39,671 nucleotides of DNA from Bradyrhizobium tropiciagri (lineage in GTDB: Bacteria; Pseudomonadota; Alphaproteobacteria; Rhizobiales; Xanthobacteraceae): the NCBI RefSeq assembly GCF_001189845.1, contig NZ_LFLZ01000078.1, positions 1-39,671 of the forward strand, in the 5' to 3' direction. Of the stretch, positions 8,773 to 15,915 are shown piece after piece. The notes beneath the pieces were generated by a model that made no database searches, was not told the DNA's origin, and saw nothing but the letters and a program-made list of their open reading frames with translations. Position 1 is the stretch's first letter; each line of letters opens with the position of its first letter. Position numbers and translations under genes: made by a program.

Positions 8773-9579
8773 ATGGGAAACGCCTACGAGATCTACGCCC
8801 TGCGCTATGCGACGATGTCGCCGCGCACGCCCCACCTCAATTTCCTGGTCCCCGATCCGCACGACACCACGGCACAGGATCTGGATTATTTCGTCTGGCT
8901 GATCCGTGGCCACGGCCGCGACATCCTGGTCGACACCGGCTTCAACGCCGAGGAGGCCACGGCGCGGGCCCGCAAGCTGACGCTCAACCCGGTCGATGCG
9001 CTGGCCAATTTTGGCGTCAGCGCCGACGCGATCCGCGACGTCATCGTCACTCATCTGCATTATGACCATGCCGGCAATCTGGATCGCTTCCCGAACGCCA
9101 AATTCCATCTGCAGGAACGCGAGATGAGCTACGCGACCGGCCGCTGCATGTGCAACGGCATGCTGCGCCATCCGTTCTCCATCGAACATGTCACGCAGAT
9201 GGTGCGGCACGTCTATGGCGAGCGCGTCACCTTCCATTCCGGCGACGGCGAGATCGCGCCGGGCGTCACCGTGCATCGCGTCGGCGGCCATTCCGACGGC
9301 CTGCAGGTGGTGCGGGTCGAGACCGCGCGCGGCCCGGTGGTGCTGGCATCCGACGCCGCGCATTACTATGCGAACCTGCACAAGAAGAGCCCGTTCCCGA
9401 TCGTCTACAATGTCGGCGACATGGCGCAGGGCTGGGAGACCGTCGAGCGGCTTGCCGGCCATCCCGATCGCTTCATCCCCGGTCACGATCCGATCGTCAG
9501 CGAGATCTATCCGCGCGCCAGCGACAAGGTCGATGCGTTCGCGCTGCATCTGGCGCCATCGCGATCATTCGCGAAGTAG
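8773..9579 (+). CDS. MBL-fold metallo-hydrolase, N-acyl homoserine lactonase-like
   Basis: This 268-residue cytoplasmic protein of the metallo-beta-lactamase fold has a complete dinuclear metal site: HLHYDH at residues 94-99, the His of GGHSDG, the Asp of ASDAAHYY and the His of PGHDP. The short DTGFNAEE loop and the GNLDRFPNAKFHLQ segment after the metal motif resemble the AHL lactonase (AiiA/AttM) group. These enzymes open lactone rings of quorum signals, though many relatives act on other lactones. The start at 8773 gives MGNAYEIYALRYATM, the usual family N-terminus; 49 residues of upstream open frame have no family character. The downstream dehydrogenase gene follows after 59 bases and could use the hydroxy-acid product of a lactone, which is inference only. 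Confidence 0.85.
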   Translation: MGNAYEIYALRYATMSPRTPHLNFLVPDPHDTTAQDLDYFVWLIRGHGRDILVDTGFNAEEATARARKLTLNPVDALANFGVSADAIRDVIVTHLHYDHAGNLDRFPNAKFHLQEREMSYATGRCMCNGMLRHPFSIEHVTQMVRHVYGERVTFHSGDGEIAPGVTVHRVGGHSDGLQVVRVETARGPVVLASDAAHYYANLHKKSPFPIVYNVGDMAQGWETVERLAGHPDRFIPGHDPIVSEIYPRASDKVDAFALHLAPSRSFAK

Positions 9580-9638
9580 CCTGGTCGCTCGGGCGGCGCA
9601 TCTCCAACATTCAAGAAACGTCAAGAAGAAGCAGCGAT

Positions 9639-10520
9639 ATGACTGAATACAGGACTCTCGGGTTCATCGGCCTCGGCGTGATGGGTGAGCCGATCTGCCG
9701 CAACCTCGTCAGGAAGAGCGGCAAGCGCGTCGCGGTGTTCGACCTCGCGGCCGAGCCATTGCAACGGCTCCGCGCCGACGGCGCCGAGGTCGCCCGCTCC
9801 GTCGCTGATGTCATCAAGCAGAGCGACGTACTGTTCCTCTGCCTGCCCAGCGCCAAACATGTGCGCGCGGTGTTCGAGGGTGACGGCATTTTGAAGAATG
9901 CGAGGGGCGGCCAGGTCGTGGTCGATCTCGGCACGTCCTCGGTCAGCCAGACCCGCGACTTTGCCGCGCAGCTCAAGGCCAAGGGTGCGGCCTGGGCCGA
10001 TGCGCCGATCGCGCGCACCCGGCAGGCGGCGCAGGACGGCACGCTCAGCGTGATGGTCGGCGCGGTGCCCGCGCTCTATGCCGCGATCGAGCCCTTGATC
10101 CGCTGCTTCGCCACCGACGTCACCAATTGCGGCGATGTCGGCGCCGGGCAGGTGACCAAGATCCTCAACAACATGGTGCTGTTCGAGACCGTAAACGCGC
10201 TGGCCGAGGCGGTTGCGGTGGCGAAGCACAATGGTGTCGATCCGAAACTGCTGCTGGAAACCCTGTCGAAGGGCTCGGCCGACAGCTTCGCGCTGCGCAA
10301 CCACGGCATGAAGGCGATCGTGCCCGGCGCGTTTCCCGAGCGCGCATTCTCGACCGAATATGCGCTGAAGGATCTGTCCTACGCACTCGAGCTCGCCGCC
10401 GACGCCGGCATCACGATCCGCGGTGCCGAGCTGATCGGCACGGTGCTGCAGGAGGCGATCGACAAGGGGTCGAAGGACAATTATTTCCCGGTCATCGCGA
10501 AGCATATCGAAGGGGCGTGA
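9639..10520 (+). CDS. NAD(P)-dependent beta-hydroxyacid dehydrogenase (3-hydroxyisobutyrate dehydrogenase family)
   Basis: This 293-residue protein has an N-terminal Rossmann fold (GFIGLGVMG, residues ~8-16, followed by VFDLAAEPL). A C-terminal all-helical domain carries TKILNNMV, whose Lys is the family catalytic residue. The LCLPSAKHVRAVF and DLGTSSVSQT segments are typical. The usual substrate motif DAPVSGG reads DAPIART here, so the substrate may differ from 3-hydroxyisobutyrate, tartronate semialdehyde or related acids. The gene follows the lactonase-like gene by 59 bases on the same strand and is likely co-transcribed. A palindromic repeat immediately after its stop may end the transcript. 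Confidence 0.87.
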   Translation: MTEYRTLGFIGLGVMGEPICRNLVRKSGKRVAVFDLAAEPLQRLRADGAEVARSVADVIKQSDVLFLCLPSAKHVRAVFEGDGILKNARGGQVVVDLGTSSVSQTRDFAAQLKAKGAAWADAPIARTRQAAQDGTLSVMVGAVPALYAAIEPLIRCFATDVTNCGDVGAGQVTKILNNMVLFETVNALAEAVAVAKHNGVDPKLLLETLSKGSADSFALRNHGMKAIVPGAFPERAFSTEYALKDLSYALELAADAGITIRGAELIGTVLQEAIDKGSKDNYFPVIAKHIEGA

Positions 10521-10526
10521 CGGCTC

Positions 10527-10613
10527 CGTCACTGCGAGTAGCGCAGCGACGAAGCAATCCATCGTTCCGCATGCTTGGATGCATGGATTGCTTCGCTTCG
10601 CTCGCAATGACGG
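10527..10613. repeat. Palindromic intergenic repeat, family C, copy 1
   Basis: Long inverted repeat of the form cgtca.tgcgag...gaagcaatcc / ggattgcttcg...ctcgcaatgacg. Further copies lie at 17193-17279 and 19616-19699. It sits at a convergent gene junction and could fold into a stable hairpin in transcripts from either side. Confidence 0.88.
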
Positions 10614-10646
10614 TGGAGGGACTGACTGCGCACAAAAATTCTATCA

Positions 10647-10751
10647 CCGTCACCCTGAGGAGCGCGCTCTTGCGCGCGTCTCGAAGGGTCGACGGCCACC
10701 AGCCGGGCCGTACATCCTTCGAGACGCGCTACGCGCTCCTCAGGATGACGG
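10647..10751. repeat. Palindromic intergenic repeat, family D
   Basis: Inverted repeat with arms ccgtcaccctgaggagcgcg and cgcgctcctcaggatgacgg around a GC-rich loop that includes a second pair (gcgcgtctcgaagg / ccttcgagacgcgc). Only one copy is in the window. It adjoins the family C element in the convergent gap before the MarR gene. Confidence 0.85.
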
Positions 10752-10762
10752 GTTGAGTGGCC

Positions 10763-11323
10763 CTAATACACATCCTTCGCGTCGGCCTCTTCGCTGGTCT
10801 GCACCAGCTCGAGGCTGGTCTCGACCTTGCCGAGCAGGCGGCCGAGGTCGCGGCGCTCCTGCGCGGAGAGGCAGGACAGGATTTCCTGCTCCTTGCGCAA
10901 CAGCCGCGGGATCAGCTCCTCGTACAGCGCCTGGCCCTTCCTGGTCAGCCGCAGGCGGAATTCGCGGCGGTCGTCGGCGTTCTCGACGCGCTCGACGATC
11001 TCGCGCTCCATCAGTGCCGACACCGCGCGGCTGATGGTGGATTTATGCGTGCGGGTGCAGTGCGCGATGTATTGCGCACTGCAGGGATCGCTGCGGAAGC
11101 CGAGCGTCGCGAGCACGCGCCACTCGGGAATGTCGAGGCCGTAGCGCGCCTGATATTCGCTCGATAGCGCCGAGGACACCTCGGCCGCCAGCCGGTTGAG
11201 GCGGAACGGCATGAAATGAAACAGATCGAGGCGCTTCTTCGCCGGCGCGGCATCGTCGCGCGCGTCGGCTTCCACGGCGCTGCGCGGCCGGGCTGGAGGC
11301 TGGCTTGCAGAGGTCCTGGCCAA
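10763..11323 (-). CDS. MarR family transcriptional regulator of the homogentisate operon
   Basis: This 186-residue DNA-binding protein has a winged-helix core at residues ~45-150: EWRVLATLGF, the recognition helix region THKSTISRAVSALMEREIVER, and the wing ENADDRREFRLRLTRKG. A ~30-residue Ala/Arg/Asp-rich tail precedes the core. The start codon is TTG at 11323, supported by GGAGG six bases upstream; no ATG in the frame serves as well. It is divergent from the flavoprotein/hmgA operon with 191 bases between them, the usual place for a dedicated MarR repressor that is released by a pathway aromatic acid. An imperfect palindrome overlapping the start region of the operon promoter is a candidate binding site. 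The role is inferred from position. Confidence 0.88.
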   Translation of the reverse strand: MARTSASQPPARPRSAVEADARDDAAPAKKRLDLFHFMPFRLNRLAAEVSSALSSEYQARYGLDIPEWRVLATLGFRSDPCSAQYIAHCTRTHKSTISRAVSALMEREIVERVENADDRREFRLRLTRKGQALYEELIPRLLRKEQEILSCLSAQERRDLGRLLGKVETSLELVQTSEEADAKDVY

Positions 11324-11342
11324 AAAATTCCTCCAAATTGAG

Positions 11343-11390
11343 TTGACGTCGAGCCCGACTGGGGGTTTAAGATAGTTGCAAGTGAGACTA
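11343..11390 (+). promoter_or_regulatory. Candidate promoter and MarR operator for the hydroxylase-hmgA-fahA operon
   Basis: TTGACG (11343-11348) and TTTAAG (11366-11371) are spaced by 17 bases and fit a sigma70-type promoter reading toward the operon. Directly downstream, 11373-11390 is an imperfect 18-base palindrome (TAGTTGCA-AGTGAGACTA, outer TAGT/ACTA arms exact) that would overlap the transcription start. The divergent MarR gene is the likely binder. This is read from sequence only. Confidence 0.5.
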
Positions 11391-11514
11391 ATTTAGCAAG
11401 GTCGCGACCGACCCGCAAGGTCCTGTCGCAAGCCGGTCACACAAGCCGCAGCCCGAGCTACAGACAAGGGCCGGCACAAGGGAACATCCAAGGTCACGCA
11501 AGTAGGGTCAAGCA

Positions 11515-13140
11515 ATGGCAGCCAATACGGCACAGGCCAAAACCCAGTTCGGCTATCGCCGCCACCCCGACCAGGAGCGGTCGGGCGCTAACGTCGCGGA
11601 GCATCCGGTCGTCGTGGTCGGCGCCGGGCCGGTCGGATTGTCGCTCGCGATCGATCTCGCCCAGCGCGGCCAGCGCGTGGTGCTGCTCGACGATGCTGAC
11701 CGGATCGGTGAAGGCTCGCGCGCGATCTGCTTCTCGAAGCGCTCGCTGGAATTCTGGGATCGCCTCGGCGTCGGCGACCGCATGGTCGAGAAGGGCGTGG
11801 TGTGGAGCGTCGGCAAGATCTTCCACGGCGCCTCGCAGCTCTACCAGTTCAATTTGCTTCCCGAGGAGGGCCACAAGCGGCCCGCCTTCATCAATCTCCA
11901 GCAGTTCTATGCCGAGGCCTATCTGGTCGACCGGGTCGAGCAACTGCCAGAGATCGATCTGCGCTGGCGTAACAAGGTGATTGCGCTGGAGAGCCGCAAC
12001 GACGGGGTCGCGCTGACCATCGCGACGCCTGAAGGCTCCTACCAGGTCCATGCTTTGTTTGTCGTCGCCTGCGACGGCGCGCGTTCCTCGCTGCGCCAGA
12101 TGGTCGGCGCGGAGTTTGCGGGCCAGGTGTTCGAGGACCAGTTCCTGATCGCCGACGTCAAGATGACGGCGGCTTTCCCGACCGAGCGCTGGTTCTGGTT
12201 CGATCCGCCGTTTCATGCCGGACGCTCGGCGCTGCTTCACAAGCAGCCCGACGACATCTGGCGGATCGATCTGCAACTCAATCCGGATGCCGATCCCATA
12301 GCCGAGAAGCAGCCGGAAAATGTGCGGCCGCGGATCGAGCGCATGCTCGGGCACGACAAGTTCGAGTTCGAATGGATCTCGCTCTACAAGTTCCAATGTC
12401 GCCGGATGGCCAGGTTCATCCACGGCCGCGTGATCTTCGCTGGCGATTCCGCGCACCAGGTCTCGCCGTTCGGCGCGCGCGGCGCCAATTCCGGGCTCGA
12501 GGACGCCGAGAATCTGGCGTGGAAGCTCGACCGCGTGCTGCGCCAGCTGTCGCCCGAGACTTTGCTGGAGAGCTATCATATCGAGCGTAGCGCGGCGGCC
12601 GACGAGAACATCCGCGAGTCCACCCGCTCGACCGATTTCATGGCGCCGGTGACAAAGCAGGAGGCGCGGCTGCGCCAGGCGGTGCTGTCGCTCGCTGAGG
12701 ATACGGAGTTCGGCAAGCGCATGGTCAATGGCGGCCGGCTGTCGGTGCCGTCGGTCTACGACACGCCGCTGTCGAGCGGCGACCGCGACGATTGGCGCGG
12801 CGGCCCGCGGCCGGGCACCTCGATGCTCGACGCGCCGGTGACGGAGCCGGGTGGCGGTTCCGGCTATCTGACCGATGCTTTCATCAGGCAGGGAACACGT
12901 TTCACGCTGCTGACGTTTGGCAATGGCGCTGATGTCGATGTGCCCGAAGGCGTCGGCAGCATCCGGGTCGGCGGCGCGGGCGGGCTGGTCGACGCGCAAG
13001 GCCTTGCCGGCCAGCGCTACGATGCCGAGCCCGGCACCGCCTATCTGCTGCGGCCGGACGGTTACGTCGCAGCACGTTTCCGCAACGCAGCGCGGCCGAT
13101 ACTCGACGCGGCGCTGGCGCGCGCGGCCGGTTTGAACTGA
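11515..13140 (+). CDS. FAD-dependent aromatic hydroxylase (MhpA/PheA-type; candidate 3-hydroxyphenylacetate 6-hydroxylase, MhaA-like)
   Basis: This 541-residue class A flavoprotein monooxygenase has the dinucleotide motif VVVGAGPVGLSLA at residues ~26-38. It also has the DG motif VACDGARSS (~residue 185) and the FAD-ribityl GD motif GDSAHQVSPFGARG (~310), with a thioredoxin-like C-terminal segment. The family hydroxylates phenolic acids using NAD(P)H and O2. It heads an operon whose later genes open homogentisate, and it is followed nine bases later by a 75-residue protein. This hydroxylase plus small protein pair resembles MhaA-MhaB of Pseudomonas putida, which turns 3-hydroxyphenylacetate into homogentisate. 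The enzyme class is firm; the substrate is inferred from context. The alternative is a 3-(3-hydroxyphenyl)propionate-type hydroxylase. Confidence 0.85.
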   Translation: MAANTAQAKTQFGYRRHPDQERSGANVAEHPVVVVGAGPVGLSLAIDLAQRGQRVVLLDDADRIGEGSRAICFSKRSLEFWDRLGVGDRMVEKGVVWSVGKIFHGASQLYQFNLLPEEGHKRPAFINLQQFYAEAYLVDRVEQLPEIDLRWRNKVIALESRNDGVALTIATPEGSYQVHALFVVACDGARSSLRQMVGAEFAGQVFEDQFLIADVKMTAAFPTERWFWFDPPFHAGRSALLHKQPDDIWRIDLQLNPDADPIAEKQPENVRPRIERMLGHDKFEFEWISLYKFQCRRMARFIHGRVIFAGDSAHQVSPFGARGANSGLEDAENLAWKLDRVLRQLSPETLLESYHIERSAAADENIRESTRSTDFMAPVTKQEARLRQAVLSLAEDTEFGKRMVNGGRLSVPSVYDTPLSSGDRDDWRGGPRPGTSMLDAPVTEPGGGSGYLTDAFIRQGTRFTLLTFGNGADVDVPEGVGSIRVGGAGGLVDAQGLAGQRYDAEPGTAYLLRPDGYVAARFRNAARPILDAALARAAGLN

Positions 13141-13149
13141 GGATCCGTC

Positions 13150-13377
13150 ATGGCGCTGTCGACCAGTTCGAACTTCGCAAAGCCCGATGACGCCTTCCGC
13201 GCCATCGTCGAGGCGCATCGCGGCCTCACCGACGCACAGAGCGCCGATCTCGATGCCGCTCTGGTTCTGGTGCTCGCCAACCACATCGGCGATCTCGACG
13301 TGCTGCGCGAGGCGATCGCGCTGGCAAAACGACGGACGCTGGACGCGAGCCAGCAGCAACAGCAGCAACAACAATAG
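13150..13377 (+). CDS. DUF2783 small protein, candidate coupling protein of the hydroxylase (MhaB-like)
   Basis: This 75-residue acidic helical protein has the core FAKPDDAFRAIVEAHRGLT ... VLVLANHIGDLDVLREAI, which I recognise as DUF2783. It starts nine bases after the flavoprotein stop, with GAGGA upstream of the ATG. A small partner directly after an aromatic flavoprotein hydroxylase matches the two-component 3-hydroxyphenylacetate hydroxylase, where a small coupling protein improves use of reduced flavin. That function is inference. The C-terminus is a run of eight Gln (13351-13374) encoded by mixed CAG/CAA codons and ending at the stop, which is odd for so small a bacterial protein. Confidence 0.8.
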   Translation: MALSTSSNFAKPDDAFRAIVEAHRGLTDAQSADLDAALVLVLANHIGDLDVLREAIALAKRRTLDASQQQQQQQQ

Positions 13378-13405
13378 CACTGATCAAACGAACAGGATTG
13401 AACTG

Positions 13406-14359
13406 ATGGCCAAAGGTTTCGCATCGACCACGGACCTCGCGGAGAAGAAGGTCACCTTCTCCGAGATCGGCACCGATCTCTACGCCTTCACCGCCGAGGG
13501 CGATCCCAACACCGCCGTGATCGTCGGCGAGGATGGCTGCCTGGTGTTCGACGCGCAGGCGACGCCCGCGATGGCCAACAAGGTGATCGAGCGGGTCAAG
13601 ACCGTCACCGACAAGCCGATCAAATATGTCGTGCTGTCGCACTATCACGCGGTGCGGGTGCTCGGCGCCTCCGCCTACAAGGCGCAAGGCATCGTGGCCT
13701 CGCAGGAGACCTACCGCCTGATCGAGGAGCGCGGCCAGCAGGACTGGGATTCCGAATACGGCCGCTTCCCGCGCCTGTTCCAGGATGCGGCGAGCATTCC
13801 CGGCCTGACCTGGCCGACGCTGACCTTCGAAGGCGAGATGTCGATCTATCTCGGCAAGCGCGAGGTGCGGCTGATGCAGCTCGGCGCCGGCCACACCTCG
13901 GGCGACATCGTCGCCTGGGTGCCGGATGCCGAGGTGATGTTTTCGGGCGACCTCATCGAGTACCACTCGGCCTGCTATTGCGGCGATGCGCATTTGCGCG
14001 AATGGCCGATGACCTTGAACGAGATCCGCGCCTTCAATCCGAAGGCGATCGCGCCGGGCCGCGGCGACGCGCTGAAGGGCCTCGAGACCGGACGTGATGC
14101 GATCGCGATGACCCGCGATTTCGTCACCACGCTCTACGGTGCCGCCGAATCGTCCGTCGCCAAGGGCCGCAGCCTGAAAGAATCGATGGCGGCGACGCGC
14201 GAGGTGATGGATCCGAAGTTCTCGAGTTTTGCGATCTACGAGCACTGCCTGCCGTTCAACGTTTCGCGCGCCTATGACGAGGCGTCCGGGATCGACGATC
14301 CCGTGATCTGGACCGACAAGCGCGACCAGGAAATGTGGGCCGCCCTGCAAGGAGGATAG
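13406..14359 (+). CDS. MBL-fold metallo-hydrolase-like protein with degenerate metal site
   Basis: This 317-residue protein has the metallo-beta-lactamase fold (LYAFTAEGDPNTAVIVGEDG; VLSHYH; GAGHTSGD; MFSGD). The consensus HxHxDH reads H79-Y-H81-A-V83-R84, and the late PGHG motif reads PGRGD, with Arg219 in place of His. Ligands for the first metal (His79, His81, His163) and the bridging Asp182 are kept, whereas those for the second metal are lost. The protein may therefore bind one metal or none. It lies between the DUF2783 gene and hmgA; hmgA's ribosome site overlaps its stop codon, so the two are translated together. A role in homogentisate metabolism is implied by the operon, but the reaction is unknown. 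Confidence 0.82.
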   Translation: MAKGFASTTDLAEKKVTFSEIGTDLYAFTAEGDPNTAVIVGEDGCLVFDAQATPAMANKVIERVKTVTDKPIKYVVLSHYHAVRVLGASAYKAQGIVASQETYRLIEERGQQDWDSEYGRFPRLFQDAASIPGLTWPTLTFEGEMSIYLGKREVRLMQLGAGHTSGDIVAWVPDAEVMFSGDLIEYHSACYCGDAHLREWPMTLNEIRAFNPKAIAPGRGDALKGLETGRDAIAMTRDFVTTLYGAAESSVAKGRSLKESMAATREVMDPKFSSFAIYEHCLPFNVSRAYDEASGIDDPVIWTDKRDQEMWAALQGG

Positions 14360-14361
14360 TG

Positions 14362-15708
14362 ATGAACATCAACACCTCGCCTGATCAGATCGTGCGCAGC
14401 TCGGGGCAAGTGACGCCGGGCTACATGTCCGGCTTCGGTAACAGCTTTGAGACCGAGGCCTTGCCCGGCGCGCTGCCGATGGGGCGCAACTCGCCGCAGC
14501 GCTGCGCCTATGGGCTCTATGCCGAACAATTGTCCGGCTCGCCGTTCACGGCGCCGCGCGGCACCAATGAGCGCTCCTGGCTCTATCGCATCCGTCCGTC
14601 GGTGCGGCATTCCGGCCGCTTCGCCAAGGCCGATGCCGGGCTGTGGCGCACCGCGCCGTGCCACGAATACGACATGCCGATCGCACAGCTGCGCTGGGAT
14701 CCGGCGCCGATCCCGAAGGAGGACATGACCTTCCTGCAGGGTGTGCAGACCATGACCACGGCGGGTGATGCCAACACCCAGGCCGGCATGGCGGCGCACA
14801 TCTATCTCATCACCAAATCGATGATCGATCAGCATTTCTACAATGCCGACGGCGAGATGATGTTCGTGCTGCAGCAGGGCAATCTGCGGGTCGTCACCGA
14901 GTTCGGCCGCATCGATGCCGAGCCGGGCGAGATCGTGGTGATCCCGCGCGGCGTCAAGTTCCGCGTCGAGATTCCTGACGGACCGGCGCGCGGCTATCTC
15001 TGCGAGAATTACGGCGGCGCGTTCACGTTGCCGGAGCGCGGCCCGATCGGCGCCAATTGCCTCGCAAATTCGCGCGACTTCCTGACGCCGGTGGCGACCT
15101 ACGAGGACAAGGACACGCCGACCGAGCTCTACGTGAAATGGGGCGGTTCGCTGTTCAAGACCACGTTGCCGCATTCGCCGATCGACGTGGTCGCCTGGCA
15201 CGGCAATTACGCGCCCTACAAATACGATCTGCGCACCTTCTCGCCGGTCGGCGCGATCGCCTTCGATCATCCCGATCCCTCGATCTTCACGGTGCTGACC
15301 TCGCCGTCGGAGACCGCCGGCACCGCGAATATCGACTTCGTGATCTTCCCGGAGCGCTGGATGGTGGCTGACAACACCTTCCGTCCGCCGTGGTACCACA
15401 TGAACATCATGTCGGAGTTCATGGGCCTGATCTACGGCGTCTACGATGCCAAGCCGCAGGGCTTCGTGCCCGGCGGCATCAGCCTGCACAATTGCATGCT
15501 GCCGCACGGCCCCGACCGCGAAGCCTTCGAGCACGCCAGCAACAGCGAGCTGAAGCCGGTCAAGCTGACCGGCACCATGGCCTTCATGTTCGAGACCCGT
15601 TTCCCGCAGCGCGTGACCCAGCACGCCGCGACGTCATCGACGCTGCAGGACGACTACTCGGATTGCTGGAAGGGCCTCGAGAAGAAGTTCGACCCGACCA
15701 AGCCATGA
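14362..15708 (+). CDS. hmgA: Homogentisate 1,2-dioxygenase
   Basis: This 448-residue Fe(II) cupin dioxygenase opens the ring of homogentisate to maleylacetoacetate. The N-terminus YMSGFGNSFETEALPGALP is characteristic. The iron ligands are seen in YHMNIMSEFMG (His and Glu) and in the His of LPHGPDREAF. Length is normal for the family. The ATG at 14362 has GGAGG seven bases upstream, inside the end of the MBL gene. It is followed by a 207-base gap containing an intergenic repeat, then fahA. Substrate would come from hpd at 18.5 kb and probably from the flavoprotein hydroxylase that heads this operon. Confidence 0.97.
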   Translation: MNINTSPDQIVRSSGQVTPGYMSGFGNSFETEALPGALPMGRNSPQRCAYGLYAEQLSGSPFTAPRGTNERSWLYRIRPSVRHSGRFAKADAGLWRTAPCHEYDMPIAQLRWDPAPIPKEDMTFLQGVQTMTTAGDANTQAGMAAHIYLITKSMIDQHFYNADGEMMFVLQQGNLRVVTEFGRIDAEPGEIVVIPRGVKFRVEIPDGPARGYLCENYGGAFTLPERGPIGANCLANSRDFLTPVATYEDKDTPTELYVKWGGSLFKTTLPHSPIDVVAWHGNYAPYKYDLRTFSPVGAIAFDHPDPSIFTVLTSPSETAGTANIDFVIFPERWMVADNTFRPPWYHMNIMSEFMGLIYGVYDAKPQGFVPGGISLHNCMLPHGPDREAFEHASNSELKPVKLTGTMAFMFETRFPQRVTQHAATSSTLQDDYSDCWKGLEKKFDPTKP

Positions 15709-15712
15709 TCTT

Positions 15713-15872
15713 ACCCTCCCCTGGAGGGGGAGGGTCGGTTCGCATGCAGCGAAGCGGAATGCGAAACGGGGTGGGGTGATCTCTCAACACGGGCGGTGCG
15801 TTCGCGGATAGACCGTCACCCCACCCCGCCGCTCATTTCATTCGCGTCGACCCTCCCCCTCCAGGGGAGGGT
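15713..15872. repeat. Palindromic intergenic repeat between hmgA and fahA, family E
   Basis: Inverted repeat about 160 bases long. The outer arms are accctcccctggagg (15713 on) and cctccaggggagggt (ending 15872). Inner arms ggggtggggtga and tcaccccacccc give a nested stem. It lies within a co-directional gene pair and begins five bases after the hmgA stop. Confidence 0.87.
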
Positions 15873-15915
15873 GAAGAAGATCAGCTGTTGCGCCAGATTG
15901 CACATCGGAACCCCC

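Noticed and set aside
11494..13380. 628-residue open frame on the minus strand opposite the flavoprotein hydroxylase
   Set aside because: It is an artefact of high third-position GC opposite a well-recognised gene; the protein is Arg/His/Asp-rich with no motifs.
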